From Theobroma cacao (lineage: Eukaryota > Streptophyta > Magnoliopsida > Malvales > Malvaceae), in NCBI RefSeq assembly GCF_000208745.1, contig NC_030856.1, positions 2,215,659 to 2,279,658 of the forward strand: a stretch of DNA of 64,000 nucleotides, written 5' to 3'. Of this stretch, positions 22,037-35,595 are shown piece by piece (position 1 is the first letter of the stretch; each line of letters starts with the position of its first letter). Position numbers and translations under genes: made by a program. Below the pieces are notes generated by a model, which did no database searches, was not told the DNA's origin, and saw only the letters and a list, made by a program, of their open reading frames with translations.

Positions 22037-22134
22037 CGTGATAGTCAAATCAAATAAAGTAAATAATAGAAAAAAAAGATAAAATAAATGATATAAAATT
22101 AAATAATTGAAAACAATAAGATAAACAGTTTTAC

Positions 22135-24044
22135 CTTGATAGCAAGTTAGAGGGGAAATAGCAGTATGGCCTTTCATTGTAAGAAAAATATAGTGATTTT
22201 AGTTTATGCAATCCCACTAATTCTTCTGGTAGCTCATAAATATTAGTCTCCAGCAATGCAAAAATCCCGAGGTTTTCCAGATTCCTCAATGATGAGATGT
22301 TTTCAAGCTCGCAATTTATAATGCACAGAGTTTGAAGATTTGTCAGGAATTGAAGTGCTTTCAGTGTGAGTACCACATCTTGAAGAAGTAAAACTCGGAG
22401 CATTGTCATTCTTTCAAAAAATGCACACGAAACTCTCAATGAATTCTTTCCTTTGAGAAATAAAATCTTGAGTTTTGAAAATTCCACTTTGTTAGGAAGA
22501 TGCTTGATCTCAATGTTTCATAAGGAGATTGCCGTATAATATCCAAACCTTTCACTCATAGGCCATTCCATCAACCCATCTTTTACCATGAATATATTTT
22601 CCCCTGTCGATGTTATCCAATGAGCAAAATCACGAATCACATCATGCATTTTTACATGCTCTTGATCATCAGCTTCCAATAATAAACCAGACTTTTGGAG
22701 TTTTGATAGTGCTAGATGAATTTCCCTCCTTAAGTCTTCCATTAAGTAATTATTATTGAACAATCCCTGACCAATTCCACATACAGTCAACAACTCAACG
22801 CTAATCTCATAATCTTCTGGAAAAAGGGAGCACAACAAGAAACATGACTGGATATTATCTTCCTTCAAATAATCATAACTAAGCTTAAGGCAGCCATAGA
22901 TACCTCCGCAAACATCTTGATTATCCAAATGTCTTGAGCTTTTGAGTCGTCTATTTGCTGCTATCCATCCATCTAGATTTTCACCTTTTAGAGCGTTTGC
23001 CACAGTTACAATTGCAAGGGGCAAACCGCCACATTCATGAGCAACCTCTTGTGCTACATTCGAGGTTGAAGAGTCATCTTTTAGAGCAGCTTTATCTTTG
23101 AATAAAGCCCATGCTTCATCTTCAGATAGAATGTTCAGTTTAAATTCCTTTTGACAATCCATTTGACTGCAGACTTGTTGAAGACGTGTAGTGAGAAGAA
23201 TTTTGCAACCTTCGTGCTTACCACCAAATGGAATTCCTATAGTCTGCAATTCAAGTTTTTTCCAAACATCATCGAGAATTATGAGAATCTTCTTCTCTGC
23301 TTTTAATTTTCGCCATAACTCTTCTGCTTTTCCATTTTCTGTTCTGGCTTCAAATTTTAAACCAAAGAGTTCTGCAATCCTTTCTCGAATTTCGTTGAAG
23401 TTTGGAGTTTGGGACACCGTAACACTCACAACCTTATCAAAAAGCTTTTGTTCTGTAGCTTGCTTCAGTACTACTTCCGCCAAAGTTGTTTTACCAACTC
23501 CTGGCATTCCGTATAACCCAATCATGTTCACACCATCGCTTTTTAAAGCCTTCATGATCCCATTGAAAGCTAACGTTGAAGATTCGGAACGCATGAAATC
23601 CTTGGGTAGTAGCAACTCTATTCCTTGAAGAGGAGGACGCTGGCCAACTCGTTGAAAATTACAAGTCTCTACAAGTTTAGAGATACAAAGTGTCTTCTTC
23701 GCTACTTTGATACTTAAGCAGTATCGCCAGCCCCAACTAGGACACCAATTGAAACACTTGTTACGTTCTATTTCTTCTTCCAAACTCTGAGCTTCATCCA
23801 ATTCTTTCTCTGCCTTTGTTAGCCACTCCTCAACGCCCTTCTTAATTACCTCAGTTTGCCTTAAAGCCTCATCGACAGCATCTTTCACCTCATCTCTTTT
23901 TGATTTAAGTTCATTTCGCCGGTTCTTGAAATCTTCAACAATTTTGCCAAAACGGAAAAAGTAAGTGAGATAAGGTGATGTGTATTCTGTTGCCAGGTTC
24001 CCCACGCAATTGGCAATAGCAGAGGCAACAAAATCAAGAGCCAT
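22135..24044 (-). pseudogene. CNL A exon 1: CC, NB-ARC and first LRRs
   Basis: CC residues 1-130 ('EEWLTKAEKELDEA', no EDVID motif, and the CFNWCPSWGWRYCLS signature), P-loop 'GMPGVGKTT' at 179-187, RNBS-A 202-212, kinase-2 'LIILDDVW' 254-261, RNBS-B 'CKILLTTR' 280-287, GLPL 340-344, RNBS-D 'CFLLCSLFPED' 401-411 and MHD at 466-468. All nucleotide-binding motifs look functional. Codon 509 is TGA; LRRs follow (22487-22135) to 'PSNLLSR'. The exon ends in phase 2 at AG|GTAAAA. Confidence 0.92.
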
Positions 24045-24239
24045 TCTTTGATGATCTGAGACTGAAAAACAACTTGGATGAGTAAAAAGTTTTACAAATA
24101 TCTCTCAACCTAGGATGAAAGGATTACTTAACTTGAAAATAGAAAACAAATGTCGCTGCATCTAAATTCGCAAATATATACTCAAATGTAAAACCAACAC
24201 AAATAAACCAAAGAAGAAAGAGATGAAGATTTACGTACC

Positions 24240-26000
24240 AAGGAAATCTATAGATGAACTTTTAGGAGCCAAGACGGACCAGCTTCTATTTTGATCTAAG
24301 CAATCTCACAAACTCGGTGAAGGTCTTTTTTTTTTTTAAGTTCAAAGAAAACTGAAGCAGAAATGAACTTTGCACTGCAACAATCAGAAGATCAAGGAAT
24401 TAAAAAATAACAGACTTTCACTTATCTTCTTTTTAATTCTGCTTCTGATGCAAAGGAACAGAGCAAACCAGAAAGAGCAAAGTAAACAGAGCAACTCTCA
24501 AGGCAAGAAGATCTTTTTTTTAAAAGCATCCCCTTTCTTTCCGTAAAGCAAAGAGGTGAGCTTACAAAAAAGAAATTAATTTAACTGAAATCTTTTCTTG
24601 AAACTTACCTCTCTATTCTCACCACTAGAATGTGAAAGGGTAAGAGACAAACACAAAGTTTCTAGCTCTCTGCTTCACACAAATGCCACGGGTGCAGTGT
24701 AACTGTATAAGATCAAAAGAGTTAATTTGGACATAGAAAATAATTCAGTGCCAATTTTGCAGGTAAAGTTTGCAAATGTATACTCAATTGCAAAAACCAA
24801 GACAAAAATAAGCCATGGAAGAAAATGATGCACATATATACCAATGAAAGATGGAAGTTTCAGGAGCCAAGGCCAAGCTTTTGTATAATGATCGAAGAAA
24901 ACTCAAGTAGAAATCAAGTTTGTACTACAGTAACCAAAAGTCCACTGGCAGAGGGAATTAAGAAACAACAAACATTTGTCAACCTAAGATCAAAAGAACA
25001 ACTTAATTTGAAAATAGAAAATATGCGTCAAAATATCTATTTATTTCAGTTTTTTCTCAATAACTACAGCTTTTATTTGACCATGTTGTCGTCAAGGGCT
25101 GGGAAAGAAATATAGTGTAAATTGATTAATTTTATTTGCCAAATGAAGAACTCGAGAAGTCAAATGCATTAGTAATAAGAGAAATTGAGCATAGCAAAAG
25201 CTATATATGGAGAATATAATATGTATTCTGGAAGCTTACCTCACCTCGAATGGATCTTCTAAAGCTTTGTTTTTTAGATAGAAAGCAGAAAAACCAAAAT
25301 AGTAGAGATAGCAGCTTTGATTTTTTTTTTTGGCTCTGTGGAGCTAAGGAAAGGAAAAGTAGGGATCAAAGAACAGTTTTTGGTTTTTTTTTTTTTTTGT
25401 GAGTTAAAAGAAAATGAGGAAAGTAGAAACCAATGAAGATAAAGCAACGGAGATGCCTTCTTTTTTTGAGTTGAAAGAAAAGTGGAAATATCAAGGAAAA
25501 TGAAATGGAAGAGTAAGGCAGAAATCAAACTAAGTCTTTGGGGTGGTGTAGCTCGCAGATGTGGAGATGATAGAAGAAGAAGCTTGAATGGAAACTCGAT
25601 GACGACAAAGTAATAAGAGCAGGTGTAGGAAAAATATTAGCAACTTGAGTCAAAGTCCTCCCATGCTCCCATGTAAGTTTCCCCACCAATTAATGAACCA
25701 ATATGATTCTCTTTTCTTTGATAATGCAGCTACATTGATAAAAGTATGTATAGGATACTATTGAAATTAGGAACAATGGACATATATTGGCAACTTGGCT
25801 CAAACTCTTCTCCTACTCCCATGTGAGTTTCGCCACTAATTAATAAACAAATATTATTCTCTTTTCTTTGATAATAACCAGCTGCAATGCGGAAGCTAGT
25901 GTTATACATTGAGAAAGTTCCCCTCTTGTGGTGTTCGAGACTCTGTTACAAGCTCCCTGTAAAAGCTCTTTGGCCGGCATGTGCTATCAACATTATCATA
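24240..26000. repeat. Leader-module copies upstream of CNL A
   Basis: 24240-24460 is one copy of a module ('gcttctattttgatc', 'actcggtgaag', a T-tract, 'actttgcactgcaac', 'gactttcacttatctt') also found near 31210-31430, 47830-48060, 48740-48970 and 51340-51560. 24830-24970 is a related module also found near 48465-48610, 54800-54870, 59150-59310 and 60905-61050. No coding sequence. Confidence 0.65.
24609..24720 (-). promoter_or_regulatory. 5' leader exon candidate of CNL A
   Basis: The minus strand reads a leader ending GAGAG|GTAAGTTTC, a near-perfect donor. An acceptor (GTTTTTCAG at 24062) lies 17 nt before the ATG. An equivalent, nearly identical segment with the same donor sits upstream of gene B (48252-48360). 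This supports a 5' UTR intron of about 550 nt in A; the transcription start is not determined. Confidence 0.55.
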
Positions 26001-29000
26001 TAATTTTTATAGATTTGAGGATTTTTGTTTACTTCTAGGGACAATTGCATGTGAATGTGATAGATATTTGATTCAAATTTTAATTGAGAGTCCATAAAAT
26101 TTTATTGGTTGAAAATTATTTAGTGACTGAATTTATTTAAAAGGTAAATATACTTAATGATTAAGAGTTTTGAATGGGTAGGAACTCATGGTGGTAAAGT
26201 AATATGACTCTATAAATATGGAGTAGGTCTTAATCTTCAGAATTAAGATCAAAATGTAATCTCTTCGTGATCTTAAGAGATAATCATATTAAAATCGAGG
26301 CTTTTGTAAGGGTTTAACAAATATATGGGGGTGTGAGAAAGAGTAGGGAAAATAAGTTGTAAAATATGTGGTAATGTATGTTTTCGAGATACATTACCTT
26401 GATATCCGCCCATGGTCTTCAAGCTCATGTGACTGAAACTCAGCGGAATAATACGATATGATCATTGTCTTGAGATTTACATTGACCAAACGGTAATAAT
26501 CTACTTTTTTTTTCTGAAGGAAAAGAAGCACTTATTTGTAGTAATGTATTCTTCCAACAATTACTAGTCATTTTTCAATAGTGGGAAATTTTTTACTTAA
26601 ATATTTCTATAATATAATGACCCTTTTTTTTATTATGTGGACCTCAATAAGTTAAATTTTGAACTAATTGAAGTATAGAAAATTATCCAATAAACTGTCA
26701 TGGAATTTAAAAACTTTATCAATGAAATTAGAAAGTTGTCACATATTCATTAGGATATATTTGAAAAACTTAATAAATTAATCTGATAAATGAAAGGATA
26801 TGAATTTGACAATATTTTAATTTTACTAACAAAGTTAAAATCTCACCGAGGATGTATAGAATAATAGTCCTCAAAAGTCAAAATAATCCGTTTGTTTTTA
26901 CAATTGAAGGACATTGATCATTACATGCATTAGTAGTGAAGATTTGTTGCTTTTCCTTGAAAGATCATTACATTTTGTGCTTAATTACATGTTTTTGTTC
27001 GGCTTATATATATAAAGTATATATGCTTTCATTAGTGCTTGTTGAATTTTGGCAATAAAATGTTTAATAGAGGTGATATGAATGAAGTGACCATCCAGAG
27101 ATATTCCATTCTGAAGTGACTATCCAGAGATATTGCATTCTATCTTTTCTGCCTATTGGGTTCCACTGCTTGGAGCATTTCTGCAGTTTCTGTATACTTA
27201 TTTGCTACAACTTGAAAGAAAAGAGCATGACAAGATTGTATCCAAATTTGCCTTTAACTTCAAATTTACTTCAGCTTGATCAGCAAAAAAGGAAAATTTG
27301 AGTTCAGATTATAGCATTTTGGTTATTGAATGAGTGACTCTTGGAAGATGGAAAACGTTCATGCATGCTTGCGAAGCTCGTTTGGTAATATACAGCACAA
27401 AAAGCATTGTGAACCCAACTTCGAAACACATGAATCCCATCTATTTTTCTAACAACAGACGTGGCAAGCGTGGGCATACCAATTCTAAATTCTAACATTG
27501 GTTTTAGACCACTTTATCAAATTTCAAAGCCTTTCTTTAGTGCTTTTTTCCCCTCGGTTTCTTGGGAGAATTAACTGGTGCTGTGAAAGAGGGCAATGTT
27601 GGGGATGGCAGGGGACGGATTAGTGTAATTTTTTTATATTTATAATTGAAAAAAATTAGAGGAATGCAGATTAGGGGACAGCAGATTATGGAAACGGTGG
27701 AAGACATTTCAGCAGGTGGATTCTTTAAAGGAGGTGATAGGCAGTGTATTATTCTGTGAGTGCTGATTTTTTTGGCAAAGGAAGGTGCAAGGAGAGAGTT
27801 TTTATTGGATATTGTCATTACCTTGAGATTTACATTGAGCCAGTGGGATTAATTTTTTTTTTTTGGTTTTTAAGAAAAAGAAACACTTATTGTAAACCTT
27901 GAACTAATGGAGGTAATTGGTTTTATATATATATATATTGCTCTGGCAAAACATTGTAATTTAGAAATTTAGAAGTAGAGGTATTCGTTAATTTTATTTG
28001 CCAAACGAAGAACTCGAGAAGTCAATTGCATTAGTAATTAGAGAAATTGAGCATAGCAAAAGCTTTATATGGAGAATATAACATGTATTCTTGAAGCTTA
28101 CCTTACTTCGAATGGATCTTCCAAAGCTGCATGGATTTCTACTTCACCAACTCCGGAGATCGGGAAAGAACAATTAAGGACCAACCCAAAGCAAAGAAAT
28201 AGAATAAGGGTAATTACTTCACCAACTCCGACTTCTTTTTTTAGATAGAAAGCAGAGAAACCAAAATACTAGAGATAGCGGCTTTGGGTTTTTTTTTTTT
28301 TTTTTTGGCTTTCTGGGGCTAAGGAAAGGAAAAGTAGTTGGGATCAAAGAACAGTTTTTTGTTTTTTTGTTTTTTTTGGTGAGTTAAAAGAAAATGAGGA
28401 AAGTAGAAACCAATGAAGATAAACCAACAGAGATGCCCTCTTTTTTTGAGTTGAAAGAAAAGTGGAAATATCAAGGAACATGAAATGGAAGAGTATGGCA
28501 GAAATCAAACTAAGTCTTTGGGGTAGTGTAGCTCGCAGATGTGGAGATGATAGAAGAAGTTAAATTTTGAGTTAATATATTGCCCTTGTTTAAATTACGT
28601 AGACCTCAATAAGTTAAATTTTGAGTTAATTAAATGATAGAAAATTATCCAATAAACTGTTGATGGAATTTAAAAATTTTATTAATGGAATTAGAAAGTT
28701 GTCACGAATCCATTAGGATATATTTAAAAAAAATTAATCTGATAACTAAAAGGACATTTGACAATATTTTAACTTTACTAATGGAGTTAAAAACCCACCG
28801 ATTATTATACAAATGATAATAATCCCAACACTAAATCGCGTCTATCTATAATCCCAACCACCCACTGCTTTTGCTAGTGGAACATGGAATTATTGATTCA
28901 CTTTTGAACTATTTTTATTTTATTATTCAAGACAAGTCACAGCAAAGACTTGGTATTCTTCCAAGTCTTTTTTTATTGTCATTTTCTTTTATTCAAATAA

Positions 29001-31000
29001 CAATCGACCCAAACATGGTTTGCTTTATGGAATTATTAGCCTCACTTTTCCTTTTTTTTTCTTTTTTATTGTTATATGTGTTGATCATTAGATTATTAAA
29101 GGGAGATAGATAATGACATCAATCATCTTTAGGAGAAAATTCCAATTAAAAAAAAGACCAGCATTGAGAAAAAAATAAGCTAAAATTGTCCAAGAAAGTT
29201 TTGTCAATTGTTTTTCTCCTTGTGATAGGGAATATTTTGGTCACTGGTCGCCTAGTTGATTATCTCTGCCTCAAAATTAGTAAAGAATACTGGCAACTTG
29301 GTTATGAATAATGAATTGATTATTGAGAAGAGTAGGTGTAGCAGCAGGACATTTGGATAAATTATGGGCAACTTGGGTCAACGTGGTCCCATTGAGAAAG
29401 CTACAATAACAAAGCTACTTCTATACATTGAGAAAGTTTATTTTATTTATTGTTTTCCAGCTACAATCCAAAACATTGTTAGAAATCCTTTCATTTCACA
29501 ATTCCCATACAAAACAAAAGCTTGGCAGATGAACAACATCATTATTTCTTCAGGTTTGTTTTATTAATAATCAAATTGATTTCATTTCACACTTTGTTAT
29601 ATCAACAAGGGCATTTATATTACTTGGCCAATTGATTGTTAGCCAACTTGATTGAGACTTGTGCATTTACCTCCATATATCATCAACTCCTCCTTTGTTT
29701 GATCTCTTCTTGATAAATAGGTTGCTCATCAAAATTTTCTAATGGCAAACCAATGTCAGGATATAGTTAACTATTTCAGAGAAAGTGAAATGCAAATTTT
29801 AACTAATCAAAATAGCTTTCCTTTGTTGTTTAAAGAGTGATTTTCTTTGTAGTTGATTTCTTAGTTTAATTAGTCTTTATTAATATAATATATTTATTTA
29901 AATATATAATATATTTCTTAGTTTAGTGATTTTCTTTTTATTAAAACATTTATTATAATATATAGCCCTGTTTAAATTACCTAGACCCCAATAAGTTAAA
30001 TTTTGAGGTAATTAAATTATAGAAAATTATCCAATAAACTGTCATGGAATTTAAAAACTTTATCAACGGAATTAGAAAGTTGTCCCATATTCTTTAGGAT
30101 ATAGTTGAAAAATTAATAAATTAATCTGATAAATAAAAGGACATTTGCAGTTTCTGTATAAAAGGCTTGGAGCATTTGCTAGAACTTGAAAAAAGGAAGC
30201 ATGACAAGATTGTATCCAAATTTGCCTATAACTTCAAATTCAGTTCAGCTTCACCATCAAGAAAAGAAACTCTCAGTTCAGTTTGTAGTGTTTCAAATGC
30301 ATGCATGCTTGCGAAGTTCGTTTGGTAATATATAGCACAAAAAGCATTGTGAACCCAAATACGAAACACATGGATCCCATCTCTTTTTCTAACAACAGGC
30401 GTGGCAAGCGTGGGCGTACCAATTCTAACATTGGTTTTAGACCACTTTATCAAATTTCAAAGCCATGTTGTAGTGCTTGTTTCCCCTGGCTTTCTTGGGA
30501 GAATATCAAGATTAAGTGGTGCTGTAAATCAAGGCCATGTTAGGGATGGCAGGGGACGGATTTTAATAGAGTATTCGACGTGATCATACTCGATTAATGT
30601 AATTTTTTATAATTATATTTGAAACAGATTGGAGGAATGCAGTTAATTGGATATTGAACCTCGACAGTAGATTATGGAAATGGTGGAAGACATTTCAGCA
30701 GGTGGATTCTTTAAAGGAGGTGATAGGCGGTGTATTATTCTGTGAGTGCTGATTTTTTGGCAAAGGAAGGTGCAAGGAAAGAGAGTTTTTATTTGGTAGG
30801 AATTCATGGTGACAAAGTAATATGACTATATAGATATGGAGTGGGTCTTAGTCTTTAGAATTAAGATAGACATGTAATCTCTATATGCTTTTATGGCATC
30901 CGTCTTTGACCTTTAAGCTCATGTGCCTAAAATTCCACGGAATAATAAGTTATTGTCATTGCCTTGAGATTCACCTTTAGAATTCTGATTCTTCTGATGC
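25127..31000. repeat. Mosaic of duplicated noncoding segments between CNL A and CNL B
   Basis: No supported gene. Repeat pairs visible by eye: 25127-25570 with 27990-28560 ('gaactcgagaagtca', 'ttgagcatagcaaaagct'); 26630-26770 with 28600-28740 and 29985-30130 ('aattatccaataaactgt'); 27350-27840 with 30290-30790 ('catgcttgcgaag', 'gacatttcagcaggtgg'); 26180-26460 with 30790-30960. The order shows at least two rounds of duplication with later indels. Confidence 0.65.
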
Positions 31001-33569
31001 AGCTTTGTTTATCCTGCAGGGAGCCTTCAAAACCAAACAAAGTGAGACATTAAGAACAAGAATTAATACTAATTTTCGTTAACAAGTAGTATAGGACATA
31101 ACAAAAAATAAACAAAAATCAGTAACAGAGCAAATTGCAGATTGTTAAAGACATGATATATGACTATGTAACACAAGTCAGACAGAAAAGAGCTAATAAG
31201 CAAAACAGGGTATTCATTCATTATATATGAACTTTCAGGAGCAAGACAGAGCTTCTATTTTGATCCAGCCAAAATACAGACACTAACAAAGTCGGTGAAG
31301 TTTTTTTTTTTTTTTTGAGTTCAAAGAAAATTGAAGTAGAAATCAACTATAATTAAAAGGACGGGAAATTAGAAAACAACAGACTTTCACTTATCTTGTT
31401 TTGAATGCACGCAGATAATTCTGCTTCTGATAACAAAAACAGTAGTCGAACATAGAAAGTAGAAACTCTCAAGGCAAAGACTTGTTTTCTTTGGAATCCC
31501 TTGTTCATTTTATTGATACTATTTTTCTTATTCACATCCTTAGTGGAAGACAAGGGCCCCAACATCTTTTGCCTTATCATTGACTAGTTCTCTCTCAGAG
31601 AAGTAAAAAAAGAGAAAAGGATGGAGTCAAGGAGATGCCCTGCTACGGGCCCTACTGTTTGGCTTTCCAGGAAGTGTTATGGAAAGAGGATGGGAATCTA
31701 TCTTCTTGGTTTAGTTTATTGTATGCTTTGCTTTCATGATCTTATCTTTTACTATTTTAAAACTTTTTGAATATTAAAGTTATGAATGAAATAATTTTTA
31801 CAAATAATTCTAAATTTATTATAAGTAAAAAGTCAAGTATGGTCCAACCAAGTAATTACTTGAGCAATATGTAAACCTTTATCATGAATAAGAATAATTT
31901 TATACAGGTAATAATTTCATGTCAAGTCAAGGTTCCAATGCAGTAAACGGTAACTTGATTATCCAGCTGATACATTCTTTTAACATCTCTACATATTTAT
32001 GGCTTTTGAATTATTGATCTAATACCAGAAAGAACATCTAAGCCTAATTGCTCTAATCAAAACTATTTGAACTAATTTCCAATAAATAAAAGCAAGAGCT
32101 TCAAGGAATAACCCGACCCATCAAACTTTATTTGGATTCAAAAATGAGACAGAATTGATCAGTGTATTAATATATTATAAACAACTTTAATAACCAAGGC
32201 TAATGTGACAAATTCTATGCAATAATAGAGTTCACACAATCTCTCCTTAGAATTTTATTCCTTTTCTTTATCAAAAAATCATGCCTTGTCCTGGTCCCAG
32301 TATCTGTCTCATTATTTAGTTGGGAGGGTAAAAGAAAATAAAATCCCCATTTCTACCTTCCTTCTCGTCTTCCCCATAGAACAGTGATAGTGGGCCTACA
32401 CTCTGAAAAATTGTCTGTAAATGTTGTTGGTTTTACCGTATTCTCGATCCCATCTCCATTGCAACGTAGTTATAGGTATAAATGGCACCCAAACAATGCT
32501 TTTCATCCTTTTTGGCTAGTAGGACATGGAACCACTATTATGAGCACTTTTGAATTATAGGTTTTTTTTTTCTAGTCTCTTTTTATTTTCATTTTTTTAT
32601 TCAAATAGCAATGGAGCCAAACATCATTTGCTTCACGGAATTATAGATCTCACTTTTTCTTTTATAAAAAAGCTTTATTTAACGGGTAATTAATATCTCA
32701 ATTCTAAAATCTTAAAATATTAAAATACGTTATATATTTAGATCGTTATATTATAAATTTTAACTACTATCAAAATTGATTATTAGAGGGAGACAAATAA
32801 TTAAATCCATCGACTCAATGAGAAATTTCAATTAAAAAATGGCTAGTATTGAGAAAAGCAAAGCTAAAAGGAATTTTAAGAAAGTATTGTCAAATTTTTT
32901 TCTCCTCGTGATTGGGAAAACTTTATTTAACCACTAATGGGAAAAAAAATGGGGGAAGAAATAGTTTTGGTCAATCTTCGGCTAATTGACTATCTCTACC
33001 TCAAAGTAACAAAGAAACATCAATATGGAATCAAGACTCTTCTTGGCTCTTGCCTTGAAAGAATTAAGTCTACCACAGAAACTGAATTTATCAAAGTAAA
33101 AGGGAAATTTCCAGAACATGCAAGTAAACATAACTATGTACTACTCATTCATACAAGTAGTTACAGGTGACTAACATTACCGTACAAAAAAGAGTTTAAC
33201 ATCGTAAAAGAGAAGCAAAGATCAGCCAGCTGCAAATCAACTAATCACAGAGAAAACCATGTACTCTTGGAATACTAGAATTTCACTCAAAAGTTAAGAA
33301 CATGTACCAAACAAGCAAATGCAATAAGAGTCGTAGAGTAAACTAGTTCTTCACCACTGCAAAATAAAGCTGAAAGCAGAGACGGTGCCATAAAGTAGAC
33401 AGCTCAAATGTTGTTAAGCACAATCAAGTACCAACCACCTGTATCATTGAAGCAAAGAACCTGTCATAAATCATAAGCCATTAGACAAGCACCTTATTTA
33501 AGAAAAGAAATAAAATTGGGTTGAAAAGCCATATCTACCTGGGTTAGTTATCCTCTGCTTCGTCCACGT
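31000..33569. repeat. Duplicated spacer DNA downstream of CNL B
   Basis: No supported gene. 31430-31990 is repeated near 49010-49580 and in part near 51600-51860 ('agtgttatggaaagagg', 'ttgactagttctctctc'). 32030-32160 matches 51050-51190 and 32240-32350 matches 59710-59820. Position 33200-33569 probably holds the 3' UTR of B. Confidence 0.6.
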
Positions 33570-33701
33570 TCAATATAGAGGTAGTGTCTCTTCCTGATAT
33601 CCACAAAGCCAAAATACATCGTTGCAGGCGGCCTGATTATCAACTATTTCTTCCTTAGTGATCAAACCCTCCCTTCTATCATTCTCAACTTGTTCGGGTG
33701 C
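33570..33701 (-). CDS. CNL B exon 11: terminal exon
   Basis: 132 nt after TTTTGAAG. 'APEQVENDRREGLITKEE' to 'EETLPLY' and TGA, in phase 0 with exon 10. An acidic, non-LRR tail; corresponding candidates in A and C are strongly diverged. Confidence 0.7.
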   Translation of the reverse strand, partial: APEQVENDRREGLITKEEIVDNQAACNDVFWLCGYQEETLPLY

Positions 33702-34155
33702 CTTCAAAACAAATTAACAAAAAACAAATGGCATAAAGCAGTAAATCAATACCGTTTTAATTATTTTCTTCTTAAGATGCTAGGGAAGAAAAAGCCAACC
33801 TTTATTAGTCTTTTTTTTTTCCTGATCTGAGGATGAGTCAATTTGAATCTTGCTTATTGAGCAAAAAATCATACATCATTTATTAAGTCAAATGTGTGAG
33901 AATAATTATTAATTAATTTATTTTAGAAGATAATTAATTTCACGTTTGATTTTTATGAATATATACTAGAGTTTTTCAAAAATATTAATAGATATTCCTT
34001 CCATCCCATTATGGTTATCTTTCAGAACATTTTCGATCAAACGAATTCAACTTTAATTATTATTTTCCATAATGTATATCTCATCGTTAGTTCTATCAAT
34101 ATCATTGTCAAGAACGACTTATTAAGCCTAACAAAAGAAAAAGCTGAGTGGGTAC

Positions 34156-34893
34156 CTCTGTTATGGCATGCACAACACGTTTTGAATCAATGCTGAAGCT
34201 TGTACTCAACTTGGGGCATTCTTTTACTTCAGCATAATGCATACAGGGGAATCGAAAATGGTAACCCTGAGACAAACTCTTGAGGCTTGGCAGCTCTTTA
34301 AGAAGCAGTCCTTGCAAGTTAGGGAGCACTATTCCCTTCTGATCATCTTCAACGTCTAAGTTAAAGACTCGCTCAAGTTTAGAGGCCCCATCAATTGAGA
34401 TGATCTTGACTTTTGAAGGAGAACAGGTGATACTAAGAGGAAATAAGCTTTTCAAGTTGCTGCACTTATAAATTCTTATAATTTCAAGACTGGGGAAGGA
34501 TATAGGTTGGAGATGAGCCTGTGATGATGATGCTGAAGTTTGATCCATTTCAATGATTTGTTCCAATTCCTCACAATGATTTATCTCCAAATGGGTCAAA
34601 TGAGGCAAATTTCGAACAAGCATAGGAGAGAGGAGGTATTTCAACCTATTACACTTTGACACATGTAACCATCTAAGACATTGAAGGCTTGCAACTTGGA
34701 TGGGACCCTGCAACTGATGTAAATGCTCTAGCTGTATATTCTCTACCCTTGAGAAGAATTGTCCAGCTTGCATTTGAAATATCTTCACACAATTTCCAAC
34801 AGTTATATATTCCAAATTTACTAAACTCCATCTTGATTGAGAATTAATTGTGTTGCACCCCTTGTCATTTCCCAAGTCAGAGAGGTATAATTC
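34156..34893 (-). CDS. CNL B exon 10: type IV (C-terminal) LRR exon
   Basis: 738 nt, 246 codons, phase 0-0: 'ELYLSDLGNDKGCNTINSQ' to 'SKRVVHAITE' before GTACCC. Contains 'AHLQPISFPSLEIIRIYKC'. Only one copy is present in each of genes A and B, unlike types II and III. Confidence 0.9.
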
Positions 34894-35595
34894 CTGCAAA
34901 GATATTAAAATATCTTAATTTCATTAGAAATTGAATAAATTACAAAGGTCCAACATATTGTTACATAAATATTGAAAGAGAAAAGTGCCTTGAATCCCAA
35001 AGAAAGTACACATCACTCTATGCATCTAATGCCTCATAAATCAAGCAATTACTTTAATATTTGTTTGATTATAAGTTTACACTATGAAACTTGATTACAA
35101 AGGTCGATTAACATATGACTTGAAGAGTACAAAATCGAAAGCGAACCTTTTTTGTATGAAATGAGGGAAATAGCAATTTTTTCTGTATATCAATCTGGAA
35201 ATAGCACCCAGTCGTGCTTAGTTCAGTATAAGTGCAAACAAAGTGGGGAAGGTATTTTTTTTGTTTACAGGTTCTTGGATGGGGAGATTTTGTACTGATA
35301 TTATATCTATTGCTACATTTCAGGGGTGATGTTCTGATCGCCCATATTAATGCATATTAACTTTCAGATAAAAAAACGAAAAAAATCAGAATTAACTTCT
35401 AAACTAATGTGCTATTCTTTTTTTTGCTTTTAATTCATGAGTTTTGATTTTTATATTCATCAAAAATAAAGAGTTTAAAATTATTTTAATGGCAATTTTA
35501 AGATATCGTTGAATTAGTTTATGAAGGTTGAAAAGATTTGAGTCCAAAGCAAAATCTGGAACCACAATTGAGGGAAAAGAGTATAAAAAAAGTAC

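Larger units (their letters stand above)
17275..24061 (-). pseudogene. CNL resistance gene A (At4g27190/RPS2-like), complete except one nonsense codon
   Basis: Six coding exons with consistent phases: 24044-22135, 21821-20969, 20730-20467, 20224-19961, 19366-18641 and 17364-17275. Together they encode CC, NB-ARC and LRRs, an intracellular ATP/ADP-binding switch receptor of plant immunity. The start at 24044 ('MALDFVASAIANCVGNLATEY') matches gene B's start in position and upstream context. The only defect I find is TGA at 22520-22518, where B has TGG in 'AISLWNSKI'. The frame continues unchanged behind it, so this is a point nonsense, and the LRRs show no further decay. It could be a recent null allele, a read error, or a gene making a 508-residue CC-NB-ARC protein. 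Confidence 0.9.

Noticed and set aside
28871..29113. 80-codon hydrophobic plus-strand frame resembling a small membrane protein
   Set aside because: T-rich DNA always translates as Phe/Leu-rich; it has no paralogue signature and lies within the duplicated noncoding mosaic.
27304..30453. Duplicated frames with 'IGMPTLATSVVRKIDGIHVFRSWVHNAF' as a conserved protein
   Set aside because: The similarity between the two copies is explained by DNA duplication with frame-breaking indels; no domain recognised.
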